Source: Casuarina equisetifolia (taxonomy: Eukaryota > Streptophyta > Magnoliopsida > Fagales > Casuarinaceae). From it: DNA of 64,000 bases. Below are positions 50,480 to 63,874 of this stretch, one piece after another (position 1 is the first letter of the stretch; each line of letters starts with the position of its first letter). The stretch is taken from the NCBI GenBank assembly GCA_028551475.1, contig CM052362.1, positions 12,116,316 to 12,180,315 of the forward strand. The letters run 5' to 3'. A model generated the notes under the pieces. That model had not been told where the DNA came from and ran no database searches. It saw nothing but the letters and a program-made list of their open reading frames with translations. The position numbers were made by a program, and so were the translations under genes.

Positions 50480-51953
50480 AGTCTTGATGCGAAGCATACT
50501 GTTTATCAGCTGATTCACTGGAACGGTTGGAGTCTTCTGAAGAAGACTCATCAAGATGGATTATGAGAAGTCCTTAACGATTCCTGTCCTTTCCCTTATC
50601 TCGTTTTCCTCTTCAACCTATTAATTCTTCCCCTTGGTGGTGTGTTCATGAATAACTTCTCGATCTTCAGCCTTCTTCACAGCAAAACCAGTACCAGCTG
50701 GCTCTCTCTCCTTTAAGAAGAATATATAGCAAGTTTAAAAAAAGAAGGAACTTCCTCTTGGAAACCTTTTTGCCCTTTAATGTATATTCTGCTAGTATGA
50801 ATCATATCACTTGTACTCACGATCTAATTAAAAAACATATATATGAATGAAAAGCATATGGAACCCAGATATGCCTTAACACCCAAAACGTGAATAAGCA
50901 AGTACTTGTTTTTTTGCGATCAAAGCTATTCCACAACATATATTCATCAAGACTAGCACTACAATCAATAATCATCTTCAAAATGACACCATGCCTATGA
51001 TGGATTTTATAAGGCAGTAGGTTTATTAGGCTTAATAGGTTAGTAATTCTAAACAAGTGAAGTGGAGACAGAAAAACAAGCAATTGTAGCTCCTGAGTTC
51101 AAAAATAAAAATTAGAAGTTTTCAAAAGATGTTATCTACAAATATTATGCCTAAGATGTATCTTATAAAGCAACAGGTTAATTATACTTGGCAGGATAGC
51201 TTAGGGGGGCAGCAGGTAATTCTCAACAGGTAAACTGGAGACAAAAAAGGGTAACACAGTGCTCAGATGTATTTTACAATGACAGGTCCTGACTTAAATA
51301 AATAACAATAGAGATTTTAGAAATATGTCTACAGACATAAATTTTAAGGAAAATACACATATGAGAAATCTGAGCTTGCCTCCAGGTGTCGCTAATGCCT
51401 TCTAGTAAAAGAACTGCTTCTCTGACTATTGAATCGTCTAAAACAGACAGCCTAACACACGCCTGAGGATGAATTCTACATGCGAACTAAAAGTTAAACT
51501 AGCCGATGTCATAATCTTAATAAAGTTTGCAGTATTTACAATATTCTTTACAGCTTAAACTTTTTGGTCTTTTTAATCATAATGGATATCTTATGCTCAT
51601 AAATTTAGTATCCCAGGCTCATGAAAGTTGTTGCATATCTCTAGGGTCAAGAGTTCAATCACCATATTTCCTAGATAAACATACCGACTTGATCTTCGCT
51701 CTTTCTACTCCTTGTGAATTCTTGAAGGTAGCATAGGCGAGTTGGGTCCTACCACTTTCCCTGCCAAAGTACAGCCAAGTTTCTTTAGAATGACTTTACC
51801 ACTTGACATATAACATGGTTTTATATAATTCATACCCGCTGACCTTCAATTTCAACACATGGAATGTCACCAGAAAATGAAACGAAATCTCTGTTGTCCC
51901 TCTCAGAAGCAGCTAGCGAAATGTTGCTAAGCTTAACTCTTCTCATCATCTGT
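50480..51953 (-). pseudogene. Broken BPA1-like RRM protein gene
   Basis: Paralogue of the gene at 62.5-63.9 kb, in the same orientation. On the minus strand: an RRM first half at about 51953-51841 (MMRRVKLSNISLAASERDN... FVSFSGDIPCVEIEG) after a good acceptor; an RRM second half near 51475-51380 (RLSVLDDSIVREAVLLLEGI); then a copy of the NYQLPPEA exon near 51246-51190, disrupted by TGA and TAA stops. A second, shorter copy of that exon lies near 51072-51013. The last exon survives only as its two ends (about 50720-50640 and 50640-50490), because roughly 350 bases present at 62650-63000 are missing. The intact half of the RRM could still be transcribed, but a full product is not possible. Confidence 0.8.
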
Positions 51954-52199
51954 AAGGAGCCAACAGGAACAAATCTGGTTATTTTTTCTTCAAGGGACAA
52001 CAGCACCAAAAGGAAATCTTTTAGAAATTTAAACTGAGTCAAGTTTAATGTCACAAATTTAAAATTTGGTTTGCAGGGAAAAAAAAAAAGAAGAAGAAGA
52101 AGAACAGAAGCTTTCAGCGTAAGTTCTTCATCAATAACCAAACAAGTAGTTGCTGAAATTGACAAACGGGCAGTTGAGTGTTCAAAGGAAGCCAATCTT

Positions 52200-55100
52200 T
52201 CATCTTGAACAAACTCCTTAGTCTTGTTCGCAATTACAGAGATTCATATGAATATGACGTCATTCATCACTATAGCTAATACCATGTAGTTGCTGGTAGT
52301 ACTGCTAGTACAAATACTGTTCTTGATGTTACCAAAATCTCCACAGCAAATGTCTTGCCTTTCACAATCTTAAAAAGAAAAATGTGTCCTCCACTTCTAA
52401 TATCCAGATCATCAAAAAATAAAATAAAAAAATCTTCTGTTCATAGTAGTAGACCGAGATACTCCTAATTTTTTTTTTCTCACACCTGAAACATTGATTG
52501 TCCAGCTTGGTATCACAGTTGACTTGGAAATTGTTCCGATGGGGATCAGCATGGTCCACTAAGACCCACATAAAAAATGCCACATAAGGTGCTTTTCAGG
52601 GAGGGAAGTGAAAAAGAAAGCTTTAAAAGCATCAACAGGCACAAAGGCGATAGAAATTAAATCATACAGGAACATAAATCCCCTCCAGGATTCAACTTTA
52701 GTTAGTAGTTGGTTGTATAGTGTCAATTGCCTGGGAAAACCTAGTTGACAGCCATTAATATCATTCTTTAATTTTTAGCAAGGGAGATCATAGCCAACCA
52801 CTCCCAAAATCCAAACAAACTCAACAGCTTTGAGGGGTGAGGAGCTCTAAGATCTCAGGATGTTCCTCCAACTCTCTCCCCCTCATGATGCCCACCCCTT
52901 GGGAGCTCACCCATCGCTCTCCATTGCCCCCAACACAATTGTCCTCAGTCTCTTTTACAACCAGATAGTTCATAGATCATTTAATTGTAGGAAACTAAGC
53001 CAATGAGACTGCATTTAAACTTATACTCAGCCACTATCAGATCAATAGGCCACCCCTGCCTTATAGCAAACGAAAGCTGTACAGAGATGGTAGGCGAAGA
53101 TGCAATTAAAACCTATGCTTCACCCTGCTACCAATATATCAATAGCAGCCCACTAATCTTTGACATCACCTTTTCAGTTTTTATATCTATAACCTGCAGT
53201 TTTCGTTGCATAGCAAAGAGTTCTTCTTAACTATCATATGTTATACCTAGCACAAAGAAACCAAAGGGATGAAGCAAAATGAAATGCTCTCTCGTCTTAT
53301 TGCCCTTTGCTTGTTCTATCACTAATTAATTCGTGAAGCCGGTGCACCAAGTATAGGAAGGATTTTGAGAAGGTGAAACATCTCTTTTTGTTGTGTTATT
53401 ATATTGCAATATAAGACTAGAAGTCACAACTGACCAAAGAACTCACACTTCCGAACACCAGTGCCATCTGGCTTATTTGGTAAAACAACCCCGATTTGAT
53501 TTGGTTTGGTTGAAAATTCTGATTCTAAACCTGGTTGGGTAGGAAATCAAAAGATCTGGGGGGGTCAATTGCACACCTGCTTTAGACTAACAAGCAAGAA
53601 ATGGAACCAAAGCCCTTGAAATAAGGGTTTTAGCATCTGCTGTTACATAGTAATGAAAATCCTTAAAATCTTTAAGAAAAAGGAACCAACTAGTTTTAGG
53701 CTTCAACTCACAGGTGCATTTTTCTTTGCTGTTTCAAAAGAATGTCTTGCTCTTTACGCAACATTTTGCAGGGGCTAGGCCTCATGGATTGCCTTTGTGG
53801 TCTGTAGGGAAGCATTCCTCTTCACAACAAAGGTCCTTTAAACAAAAGGAAAACATACGTAAACCTATACATCTAACATTGAGCAAAGAGATTCAAAAGA
53901 TATATTTAAGTGTTGAAATAAAAAATAAAAATACAAATGATTTCTCATATATACAAATGGAGATCCTTTAGAAAGCTCTCTACCTTTTAATATCTTTAAA
54001 CCTTAATTATTATTTTTGAATAAAATGTTTCGGATTTTATCTATTAGATTTGTGATGAACAAAGAAAAACATAACATTTTGTTTAAGCCTGATAAAGTTT
54101 GTTACGAATTTATTTGAAGACAACTGATAAAATAAATGGAAGTCAAAATAGAGTTTCATTTAAACTACATAACATGTTACTTAATAAAGTTTAAGCAATC
54201 CACGCCCATTGCCTACCATTGTATAATGTAAAATGAGGTGGAACTGAGTGAGCTAAGTTAAGAAGCAATGTTGGAAGATAATTTCGAGTGTCCCACATCA
54301 CAATGTAGATTTAAATTGGTTAATAGGTATAGATTTCTCATGAAAGGGTTTTGGCCCAGTGATGTGTGCCTGGCATAAAAAAATGAGCTGTTAGCACTGG
54401 TTGCTCTTTAGGTGCCGACCAGCCGCTAACCAAAAATTTTTGTTTCATACACATGTATCGAAGTAGAAAAGCAGACATATATTAGTAGATAAGTTTTTCT
54501 CCTGAAGCATATGATACAATCTATTTGGGGGTGTAAATTTAGCAAATCACCGCTAATAAAGAAAAGATGTAACAGTGTAAGGGAAGACATCTTAGACAGC
54601 ATATAAACACCACAGAATCAGCAAATTGCTGTTCTTAAGCTGAAACACAAGTAGGCTCAACATTGGCTGGCTTAAAAATTGTTAACTATTTCTACTGGAC
54701 TCTGAACCTCCATTCCATTTACTCTGAGCAAGAGAGGAAAGGACTAACCCGAGGACTTCCCATTCTCTACCAGCTCTTTTAATTCTAGCTGTGGTACTTT
54801 ATCTACAGGACAGCACTCCAATTACAACAGAGTCGCTCTTCACTACCCCATCAGAAACCAGTTTTATTTCCTCATTGGACCAGCTTTATGTGGCTTAACT
54901 GACTGCAGCAACTTGGTCCATCTTGAGTTACTTGACTATGACAGTGAACCTCCTTAAAATTCAGATGCCACCAGCTTGAGCAAGTCAAGTAGCAAAAGTC
55001 GTTAGTTGGGTAATGGAATGCACACAACAGTTGATTTAGAATCTCTAAAAGAATACATTGCCAATTTGTTGAGTATGAAAAAGTATAAATGGTTGGATAA

Positions 55101-56550
55101 TATAGGAACGCTCAGCAATCAAAAGGTTTGGTGGGGGCCAAATAGTGAAACTATTCAGAGAGAGGGACTGGGTTCAAGATTATTATTTTTTACCAATCCA
55201 CCAGCTTCAAGTTCTAACTTGCATGAGTGTCATGCTCAATTGGAAAAACCACACGACTTTTAGGAGATTTTATACTGAAATAGATGACAAAGGTGTATGG
55301 AACTTACAAATATCATAAAACTGTTGACACATGTTTACAGCAATTAGGAAATAGAAAGCATTCTTCACTCTGAGATACTATTGGAGATTTTCTTCTTCCA
55401 AAGGAATTAAATGGCCTCAGAACCCCAGTGACCTTTGCTGTATGGTGAGAAAACCAATTTGTGCCTTTAAGAAATATCTCTTAACTACTTTTTAACGTCA
55501 TAAATCGAACTTCAGAAATTTACACATATAACAAGTTAAAGCCTTAGTACTCTAGGTGCAAGAAGATCACCTGCCATACTCTTTAACCCCAGCTTTATGT
55601 TTGGTTGCAGATGATGGTACAGAAGGATTGGTAGTGTAGGCTATGCCCTGAGTTCCTACTAATCTCTAACCTCCCATCCTCAGTGAAGCTATAATGAAGG
55701 TCTTAGAATACGGTGAAAAAACCTATGTTGCAGCTTTAATAATCTTCTTAGCTAGCTGACATACTTAGCAAATGAGATTTTAAGCTTAACAAACTATCAT
55801 ATTATTGTCTAACAAGGTGCATGCACTTTAACATTAGATTATAGCCTACTAGTGCTCAAAAAAAGCATAAGCAAAAACCATTTAAACTATGAAATAGTTA
55901 CTGTTATTGTAACAGTTAACCAGATATGGGCTTAAAGAAGCTTAAAATAAAAGCAAAATGACCATATCTACACAGAAAGACACAAAAATAATATGAGCCA
56001 TGCAATTAGTTACAGCAATTTCTTTCCTTGGCGCTATATGCAACAATTTTCCCTCCTGTAACTGCATAGTGTTTTTCTTTTGGGAATAAGGTGTAACATT
56101 TCTGCACTATTTCTTATCCAACAGCACATGTAGAACACTACCCTACGTATTAAATGTAAAATACAGGAGTCTAGCCACCCCACAAAAACTTCAACGAAGT
56201 CAGGGCATAACCATCGTGCTTAAAATTATCACTCACCAAAACCAGACAACTGAAAATATTATGGATAAATAAAACCACAATGATTAAGAGCAAATTAAGG
56301 CAACTAACCTCCAAGGTTACAGGGTCCTAATTGACTCTGGATGAGAAGACCAGCAAAGACAATCCACTGTACGATCAGCTTCCTACAAGAATAATAGAAT
56401 CAAAGAGCATGTAAATAAAAGCATATCCAACTAGTAATCTAGAAGAACAGGCAATTACACTCATTTTTTAAAATAAGCTCCAGTTGGATTAGTTGCATTT
56501 AAAGAAACAAGTATGTCAAGCAGAAATTAAGAACCAAACCTCTTCAAAGT
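52200..56550. other. Long stretch without a recognised gene
   Basis: Short open frames only. A frame at 55006-55263 (MGNGMHTTVDLESLKEYIAN...) has no recognised motif. Near 54255-54300 a 'gtgtcccacatcaca' stretch resembles sequence often found in plant LTRs, but no element could be delimited. The end next to 56557 is probably spliced 3' UTR of the PPR gene (donor-like gaagag|gtttgg near 56540). Confidence 0.4.
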
Positions 56551-56556
56551 TCCAGA

Positions 56557-59082
56557 CTAGTCTTGATTGGCTGTTGTTGAGGGCTGATGTAAGCTGTGAA
56601 TTAATGTAGTATACGTAATTTCATCTAGAGAGACTCCTTTATCAGACATTTGATTGCAAACTCCAAATGCTTCATCTATCTTCCCCTCTTTGCAAAACCC
56701 ATTTGTCAAGGCATTGTAGGTGACAGCATCAGGGAGAATTCCCCTTTCTGACATCTCACGTAGAAGCTTATTGGCTTCTTCCATATTGCCCAATTTGCAA
56801 TACCCATCAATCATGACGGTATAGGTAATCTTATTGGGGAATATGTTATATGAGGACATTTCCAGCAAGACACTTTGGACGTTGTCCATCTGGCCTAGCT
56901 TGCAATAACCACCAATCAGTGCAGTATAACAAACAACATTTGGTGACAAGCCCTGCTTTCTCATTTCAACAAAAAGCTCTTTCGCTTCCTCAACATGGCC
57001 AATATTGCACATTCCATGTATAAGAGAGGAATATGTGTTACAAGTAGGCAGAATGCCCTTGCTTTTCATATCATCACGAAGTTTAAAGGCTGCCACCATA
57101 TTCCCAGTTCTACAGTGTGTTCTAATTAGTGTATTATAGACTACAGAATTAAGCTCCATTTTCTTAGCAAGCAACTCATTGAATAGCTTTTCACCCTCTT
57201 CAATTCTGTCAGTTTTACAATATCCATCTATCATCACCCCATATGTAAATACATTAGGAACCGTGCCATTTCTGTTACACTCATCCCAAAGCTTAACAGC
57301 ATCATCCATTTTGCCCATGCTACACAACCCATGTAGTAGCAAATTGTATGTATAGGTATCTGGTTGAATGCTTTTCTTAGCCATCTCTTCCCTTAACTTA
57401 AAAGCCTCCTCCATTTTTCCCTCTTTGCAACACCCCAAAATAAGTGTGTTGTATGTGATCCTATCTAGTATGAAACCCCTCTGTAACATCTCCTTAAGCA
57501 GCTTAACAGCCTCTTCCATTTTACCTGCTTCACAAAGTCCATGAATCAGAGCATTTGAGGTTACTATATTGACTGAAAAACCTTTATTTATTAGCCTAAA
57601 CCAAAGTTCAACTGCCTCTACATGCTTTCCATCCTTACAAAGTCCAACAACCAATGTGGTCAGCAACCGATCACCAGGTCTGGCGTCTCTTGAAAGCATT
57701 TCCTTGGTGAATAGTAGTGCAGAGTCAAACTTAGACATCATACATAATCCATGAATGACTGTAGTATAAGCCGCCTGGCTGATAGGTATCCCGCTCAACA
57801 ACATCTCCTCTAAAACATGCCCAGCACGTTCCGCATCATTACTTCTGCAAAATCCCAGTATTAGTGAATTAAGAGTAACTGAATTAGGAGTTATCCCCTT
57901 TGCTACCATATCATCCCTTATCTTCAGTGCCTGATTAATGTTTCCTGTTTTACAATACCCATCAATTAATGTGTTATATACAACTTCATTCGGTACAAAT
58001 CCCCTATCAGACATTTCCTTCAAAATGCAATTCGCTTCATCAAATTTCTCAAGCCTAATGAAACCATTAATTAGTATACTGTATGTTATAAGACTTGGGT
58101 TCACATTGTTCCTTGCCATCCTCTCCTTGAACTGCAATGCCTCATCCAATCTCCTGCTCTTGCATAGCCCCTGAATAACATTATTGTACGTAACCACATT
58201 TGGAGCAATTCCTAACTCCTCCATTTTAAAGAACAATCTAATTGCCTCTTCAACCTTTTTTCCCTTACAACATGCATTTATTGCAGTACTGAACAAGTAA
58301 ACATCTGGAGAAACCCCTCTGTACATCAATTCAAACACTTCATAACTCCTTTGAAGCTCGTTTCCGTTCACCAAAGAACTCAACAAGAAATTGCAAGTCT
58401 TTGGAGAAGGAAACTTACCCTTGCTCGCCAATAACCGAAATGTATCAATGGCAAAACCAAAACCCATATTCTTAAACTGGGTACAGCAGAGATGTACCAA
58501 CATATCCAACGCCTGAACCCCAAGAACCCGCTCGGACGGTGAATCCAAATCCGCGATGGCAATGGCAATCTCAATATGCCGGTTACTGGAGTCAGCAAAT
58601 AAAACAGGTGTTTTCCCATCAAGCAAACGAATTAAAAGTAATCTCGCAGGAGAAACCAGACTCGATAAAATAAGCAAACGAATCAAAAGGCAATAAGATC
58701 TCACAGTAAACGGAAACTTAAACGTTTCGGCCGCAAAATAAAAGAAATTCAAAGCAGTTTTGGGGTTCACTTTGGATTTAACAGAGAAGAATATCCGGTC
58801 AAAATCGTAAGGAGACAAACAGGACACGAGTGGTCTACACTTCGAAGAATCTAGAGATGGCTTTGAGAGAAGAGAAGATACGCAGCTGAGCAAACTGAGG
58901 TTGAGAGGTTGTGGATGGCTCTGGAGCTCTAATGGAGGCGGAGGTGGAGCCGGAGGTTGAGGCAGAGGCTGAGGAGGTTGGTCTTGGGGGCGGGGGGCGG
59001 TGGAAGTCACGCCGGTTAAGGTGCGCGAGACTGGGCAGATGATATGTGAAGGTTTGGTGATTGGTAGCCTCCTCAAATCCAT
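56557..59082 (-). CDS. P-class pentatricopeptide repeat protein (At4g19440-like), intronless
   Basis: 841 residues in one exon. The N terminus (MDLRRLPITKPSHIICPVSR, then a long proline-rich tract) is compatible with an organelle transit peptide. From about residue 200 to the end, 18 consecutive 35-residue PPR motifs are visible with the classic form, e.g. VVTYNNVIQGLCKSRR, EVVYNTLIDGYCKTGN, RITYNTLILGCCKEGK and AVTYNALTNGFCKEGK. No E, DYW or SMR domain follows, so it is a pure P-class protein. Such proteins bind a specific single-stranded organellar RNA, roughly one base per motif, to stabilise, process or activate translation. Overall architecture recalls the At4g19440 family, assigned from memory. 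Start ATG 59082 is the first Met of this frame. The frame at 59170 upstream is different. No damage seen. Confidence 0.92.
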   Translation of the reverse strand: MDLRRLPITKPSHIICPVSRTLTGVTSTAPRPQDQPPQPLPQPPAPPPPPLELQSHPQPLNLSLLSCVSSLLSKPSLDSSKCRPLVSCLSPYDFDRIFFSVKSKVNPKTALNFFYFAAETFKFPFTVRSYCLLIRLLILSSLVSPARLLLIRLLDGKTPVLFADSSNRHIEIAIAIADLDSPSERVLGVQALDMLVHLCCTQFKNMGFGFAIDTFRLLASKGKFPSPKTCNFLLSSLVNGNELQRSYEVFELMYRGVSPDVYLFSTAINACCKGKKVEEAIRLFFKMEELGIAPNVVTYNNVIQGLCKSRRLDEALQFKERMARNNVNPSLITYSILINGFIRLEKFDEANCILKEMSDRGFVPNEVVYNTLIDGYCKTGNINQALKIRDDMVAKGITPNSVTLNSLILGFCRSNDAERAGHVLEEMLLSGIPISQAAYTTVIHGLCMMSKFDSALLFTKEMLSRDARPGDRLLTTLVVGLCKDGKHVEAVELWFRLINKGFSVNIVTSNALIHGLCEAGKMEEAVKLLKEMLQRGFILDRITYNTLILGCCKEGKMEEAFKLREEMAKKSIQPDTYTYNLLLHGLCSMGKMDDAVKLWDECNRNGTVPNVFTYGVMIDGYCKTDRIEEGEKLFNELLAKKMELNSVVYNTLIRTHCRTGNMVAAFKLRDDMKSKGILPTCNTYSSLIHGMCNIGHVEEAKELFVEMRKQGLSPNVVCYTALIGGYCKLGQMDNVQSVLLEMSSYNIFPNKITYTVMIDGYCKLGNMEEANKLLREMSERGILPDAVTYNALTNGFCKEGKIDEAFGVCNQMSDKGVSLDEITYTTLIHSLHQPSTTANQD

Positions 59083-59199
59083 TGAATACTGAGAAAAACC
59101 GAGAGGGCCGAAGTATTAGAAATTTAAATCGCAAAGGGTAGGAAATCCAACGACATTTAACCTTCACCATTCATTTACAGAAAAGTATTCATCTTCAAC

Positions 59200-59790
59200 C
59201 TCATTGAAAGTAAAATGTAATGCCCCAAAAAGTTGGATTCTCGCTGAAAAAATTTATCTAGGACCACGTGGATGGCTCGATGGGCGGTAATGATATTCTT
59301 CTGGCCAGAATGGCCGAGCAAATACCAAAACTTCTCTCGGCTAAGCATGATTGGGCACTGTGGTCTTTGCCATAGATAACAGCGAGACCTTAGCAGCTGC
59401 GCCTCTATGTGGAGAAAGATGAAGAAACGACGACGACGGGTGAAGGGGCAATGAGAGGGGTTCCAGCAACCAAGAGATACCGTTAAAGGACAATAATACC
59501 CTCACGATTCGTCCAATCTACCAAGGTAACCTAAACTTAACAAATTTAATACATAAAACCCTAATCATGATGTCAGAATTAATCTCAAATCCTAAATTTG
59601 AATTGCGAAATAAGCAATCTATTAAGTAAATTATCCAATACCACCAAAAGGAAGGACGGGCTATTTGATCCAAGGTGAAGCCACCTAGAGTGGCTATGTT
59701 ATGCTCTCGCATAGTAGCTTAGGTGATTAGTCAAACTGTTTTATCAAGTGGTGAGAAGATGCATTGAGCTTGGATATGCATGATGACCTA
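59200..59790. other. PPR promoter side; no further gene
   Basis: Upstream flank of the PPR gene. No convincing TATA box or other gene recognised. Confidence 0.35.
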
Positions 59791-61210
59791 CAATGAGGCC
59801 TAAAGGCAAACAATAAGGTACACAGGGCCAATGCGGGAGAAACCCAAAAGCATATGATGAGAACCCAAAGGAGGTCCAACAGTATGTTGAAGCCCAAGTT
59901 TTACACTAATCCAAAGTAAGGAGAAATCTAAGGCCTTTAAAGACATAGAAAACCTAAAAAGGGGCATATGAAGAGAACTCAAAGAAGGTCCAACAATATG
60001 CTAAAGCCCAAGGTTAACACTAATTCAAAAAAAAAAAAGGAAAAATCTAAGGCCTTTAGAGGCATGGAGGCCTAAAGGCATATGATGAGAACCTAAAGGA
60101 AGTCTAATAATACGTTGAAGTCAAGTTTAACACTAATCCAAAAGCAAGGAGAAATCTAAGGCCCTTAGAGACATAAAGGTCTACAAGCATGTTATGAGAA
60201 CCCAAAGGAGGTCCAATAGTATGTTAAAGCCCAAGTTCACTAGTCCAAAGTAAGGAGAATTTAAGGCTTTTAAAGTCATAAAGGCCTAAAGGCATATGAT
60301 GAGAACCCAAAGGAAGTTTAATAGTACATTGAAGCCTAATTTTTGCACTAGTTCAAAGTAAAGAGAAATTTAAGGTCTTTAGAGGCATAAAGGCCTAAAA
60401 GGCATATAATGAGAACCCAAAGGAAGTTTAATACTACACAGAAGCCCGAGAAATCTAAGGCCTCTAGAGGCATAGAGGCCTAAAGGTATATGATGAAAAC
60501 CCAAAAGGAAGTCTAATAGTATGTTGAAGCCCAAGTTTTACACTAGTCCAAAGTAAAGAGAAATCTAAGGCCTTTTAGAGGCATAGAGGCCTAAAAGGCA
60601 TATGATGAAAACCTAAAGGAAGTCCAATAGTATGCTAAAGCCCAAGTTTTACATTAGTATAAAGTAAAAAGAAATCTAAGGCCTTTAGAGGCATAGAGGC
60701 TTAAAAGGCATATGATGGAAAATCCAAAAGAAGTCCAATAATATGCTGAAGCCCAAGCTTTACTCTAGTTCAAAGTATGTAGAAATTTAAGGATTTTAGA
60801 GTTATAAAGGCCTAAAGGCATATGATGAGAACCTAAAAGAGGTCCAAAGTAAGGGGAAATTTAAGGCCTTTAGAGGCATAAAAGCTTAAAAAGCATATAT
60901 GATGAAAACCCAGAAGAAGTCTAATAGTACGTTGAAGTCTAATTTTTGCAGTAGTCCAAAGTAAGGAGAAAACTAAGGCCGTTAGAGGCATAGAGGCCCT
61001 AAAAGGCATATGATGAGAACCCAAAGAAAGTCTAATAATACACGGAAGCCCAAGAAATCTAAGGCCTTTAGAGGCATAGGGGCTTAAAGGCATATGATTA
61101 AAACCCAAAAGAGGTCCAATAGTATGCTAAAGTCCAAGTTTAACACTAATTAAAGTAAGGAGAAATCTAAGGCCTCTAAAAGCAAAGAGGCCCAGAGGCA
61201 TCTGAAGGCC
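59790..61210. repeat. Minisatellite, units of about 110 bp, about 13 copies
   Basis: Thirteen units can be anchored on the motif (c/t)taaggcctttagaggcat at 59928, 60047, 60156, 60261, 60370, 60455, 60565, 60676, 60786, 60861, 60973, 61059 and 61167. Most steps are 105-119 bp; three are 75-86 bp, where the segment around 'agcccaagttttacactagtccaaagta' is shortened. Each unit also has ggcatatgatgagaaccca and aggtccaatagtatgctgaa. Units differ by about 10-20%. Open frames across it are by-products of the repeat. Confidence 0.95.
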
Positions 61211-61219
61211 CAAGGCAAG

Positions 61220-62340
61220 AGAGAAGGGGCGGGGCAAGAGACCTCAGGGACAAGAGGCACACAAGGGCCGAAGTGACAACAACGAAGAGTTGTTTGTGTC
61301 GACTATATTTTAGCGTTGCCCTGAGTATCAATAATAATGGACAGGGTTCAATCCTTTTTTTTTTTTTTTTAATAAGAAGAAGAAGACAAGACCCACGAGA
61401 AACAAAGCCCCGAAGCATGACAGGCCTAGGAGGCAAGTGGCATGCGGTGAAGATCTACAAGAGAATGACTTTGGAAACATTTCATGAAAAATGAAATGTA
61501 ACTCCTTAAGGTGGGTCTTCAAAAACTCTATCTACGCGTGTCATTTGGTGAGCCGTCATTTTCTTTCTATGTTAGCTCCTATGTATATATAAATCTTCAA
61601 ATTGGTATCTCTTCTAGACATGAAGATTAAAATTTATCTTGAACTACATAAAGTCTTTCAAGTTCTTGTGTATTGCTATGCGTATATACTACAAGGTTGC
61701 ATAAATCTTTCAACATGAGTGCCACACAACCAAAAAATAAAAGGGGGGCGGGGCATACAAATCACCTTTTCCATTACATCAAAATGATCCTTTTATTTAT
61801 ATATATAAAAAAATCAAATTCATGTGCCTGCAGATATTTTGTAGATGTAAAATGTCACATCAACATAACAGTATGCTGAAATGTTATTAAACCCTCAATA
61901 AATGAATCGAAATTCAAGACATTATGGAGACGAAAATGACATTTCGAACCAAAAAGAAAAAGAAAAAGAAAAAGAAAAAAGAAAGAAGGAAAGATTAAAA
62001 AAAAAAAAAATAGAGCCGCATGATAATGTAAAGGAGTTATTTACTGTAAGTGAAACCAGAAGTCCACCTGAAAAGAAATGATAAATCATTTCCAGGCAAA
62101 AAACACACTTCTACTGCTAAATTTAGGTCAAGAGAATTCAAATCACTCAAGAGGGAAGGGGAGAAACAACCACAGGATTAGTGGCACAGAATGTGTCTCA
62201 TATGAGCCCATAGAATAAAATACACTACTTTCAGACGTGTATGATTTGAGACCAGAACCTTTCACCGGTAATTATACGTCTTAAACCTAGATTTGAGATC
62301 ACTGGAAGCCTTTGAAGCAAGCAATGCAGTCATAAATTCA
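61220..62340. other. No gene recognised between the minisatellite and the BPA1-like gene
   Basis: Contains poly-T near 61358-61370, (ta)n near 61800 and an aaaag repeat near 61952-61990. The last few hundred bases before 62470 are probably the 3' UTR of the BPA1-like gene. Confidence 0.4.
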
Positions 62341-62469
62341 ATTCAGGATTTTATGTGATTTATAGCCTTACAATAGGCAAATCCGTCAAAGAATATTCGT
62401 GTGGAAACATATAATACACCTAACCGAAAAGTAATCCACCTATACCGGGTAAAGGAAAATCCACAGCAG

Positions 62470-63874
62470 TCATATAATACCAAGCGTTTTGTCATCGGCT
62501 GAACTGACTGGAACTGTTGGAGGCTCTTTTGTGGAAGACTCGTCAAGATGGATTTGTGCAAAGTCACTGATGATCGCTGTCCTTTCCCGGTAAAGGTTCT
62601 CCTTTTTGTCCTCTTCAGCCCGTTCAACCTTCTCCTTGGTTCTTACGGTGACATCCTCGGCTGCCTTTGCCACTGCACTAAATGCACTGGAAAGCCATGA
62701 AGCTCCTGTTAATACATAATGATTGCTCATAATAGCAGTTCCTGCAGTGCTTGCCTTCTGTTCAACAGCAGCAAAGGCAGATTTCGTTTTCTCAGATACT
62801 TGGAACCGCTCATCCATCTCTTTCACCTTTTCATTGACTATAACTGTTCCAACGCTTAGTTTGTCACTCAATCCCATTTTACGATCAATGGATGCCACTG
62901 TGGCAGAGGCACTTGATGTCAAGCGATGCTGTTCATCAAAGACTTTTGCCTTGTTAACTGCATCCTTTCCCAAGACAAAACCCTTAGCAAGCATGGTGCT
63001 CACCACATCTTCAGCCTTCTGAACAGCAGAACCGGTAGCAGCTGGATTTTTCCCCTTTAAAGAAGAATATGCAGAAAGAACGTAAAGAACTGCCATATGG
63101 AATCATTTTACTTCTTAGATTGACTCGGTGTAACTTCATAAAGCTATTTTCTTTAAGAAGCAATGGTTAGAACAGAGGCCACATAACTGGGGAATCAAGA
63201 TAAAATGTCAAGTCTGCACTGATGGCCTCAAGTATATTGACATTACAGCACGAAATACCAATGGATAGCGAAATCATTTCATATTCTTGAAATCAGACGT
63301 GGATGAAGTCTCTTTGCATGCATTAAAACATCTAAACGAGTGCCCACATGCATTTAGGTCACTGAAATTAAAGTAAAAAGACATATTTGTGTGCTCGCAT
63401 ATCATATGTTTACATAAGCACAGAACTGGAAAAACAGAGTAAAAGTTTGCAGATCTGTACCCTTCAAATATCAGAATTATAAAGTTTAACTTCAATCACC
63501 TATATATCCCAATTTTTTACATATGAGCAACGAGGCATAATTGTATATCCATTTGGACATGAAAGGTCTCTAGTATTTCATAACTCAGGTTAATTTTTTT
63601 TTTAAAAAAATAGATTTACCTGAAAATATGTGCCTGAACACAAGAAATAAACATACAATATTCACATGAGGGATATTAGTGCTATTGTCACCACATTTAA
63701 ACATGCTCAGAATTACACAAGATAATCATCCTTGCTGACACCAGAAAAAATAGATACGAACACGTAATTTCTAGAAGGTACAGGAGTTACCAGGTTTTGT
63801 GACATAGCCTCAGGGGGCAGCTGATAATTCTCCGCCCGAGTAATAGCGACACAAAGGTCAGCTATTTTAGCTCC
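62470..63874 (-). CDS. BPA1-like RRM protein (binding partner of ACD11), 3' part
   Basis: Two exons are in the window: 63874-63791 (GAKIADLCVAITRAENYQLP, then PEAMSQNL; 28 codons) and 63054-62470 (GKNPAATGSAVQKAEDVVST... to DDKTLGII and stop). Both are bordered by GT-AG and joined in phase. The 5' exons with most of the RRM lie beyond 64000. The family has an N-terminal RRM and an Ala/Lys-rich helical C-terminal region, seen here as AKGFVLGKDAVNKAKVFDE, VSEKTKSAFAAVEQKASTAG and NHYVLTGASWLSSAFSAVAK. In Arabidopsis, BPA1 binds the lipid-transfer protein ACD11 and dampens ROS-linked cell death; the role here is inferred from that. A broken paralogue lies at 50.5-52.0 kb in the same orientation. 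Confidence 0.85.
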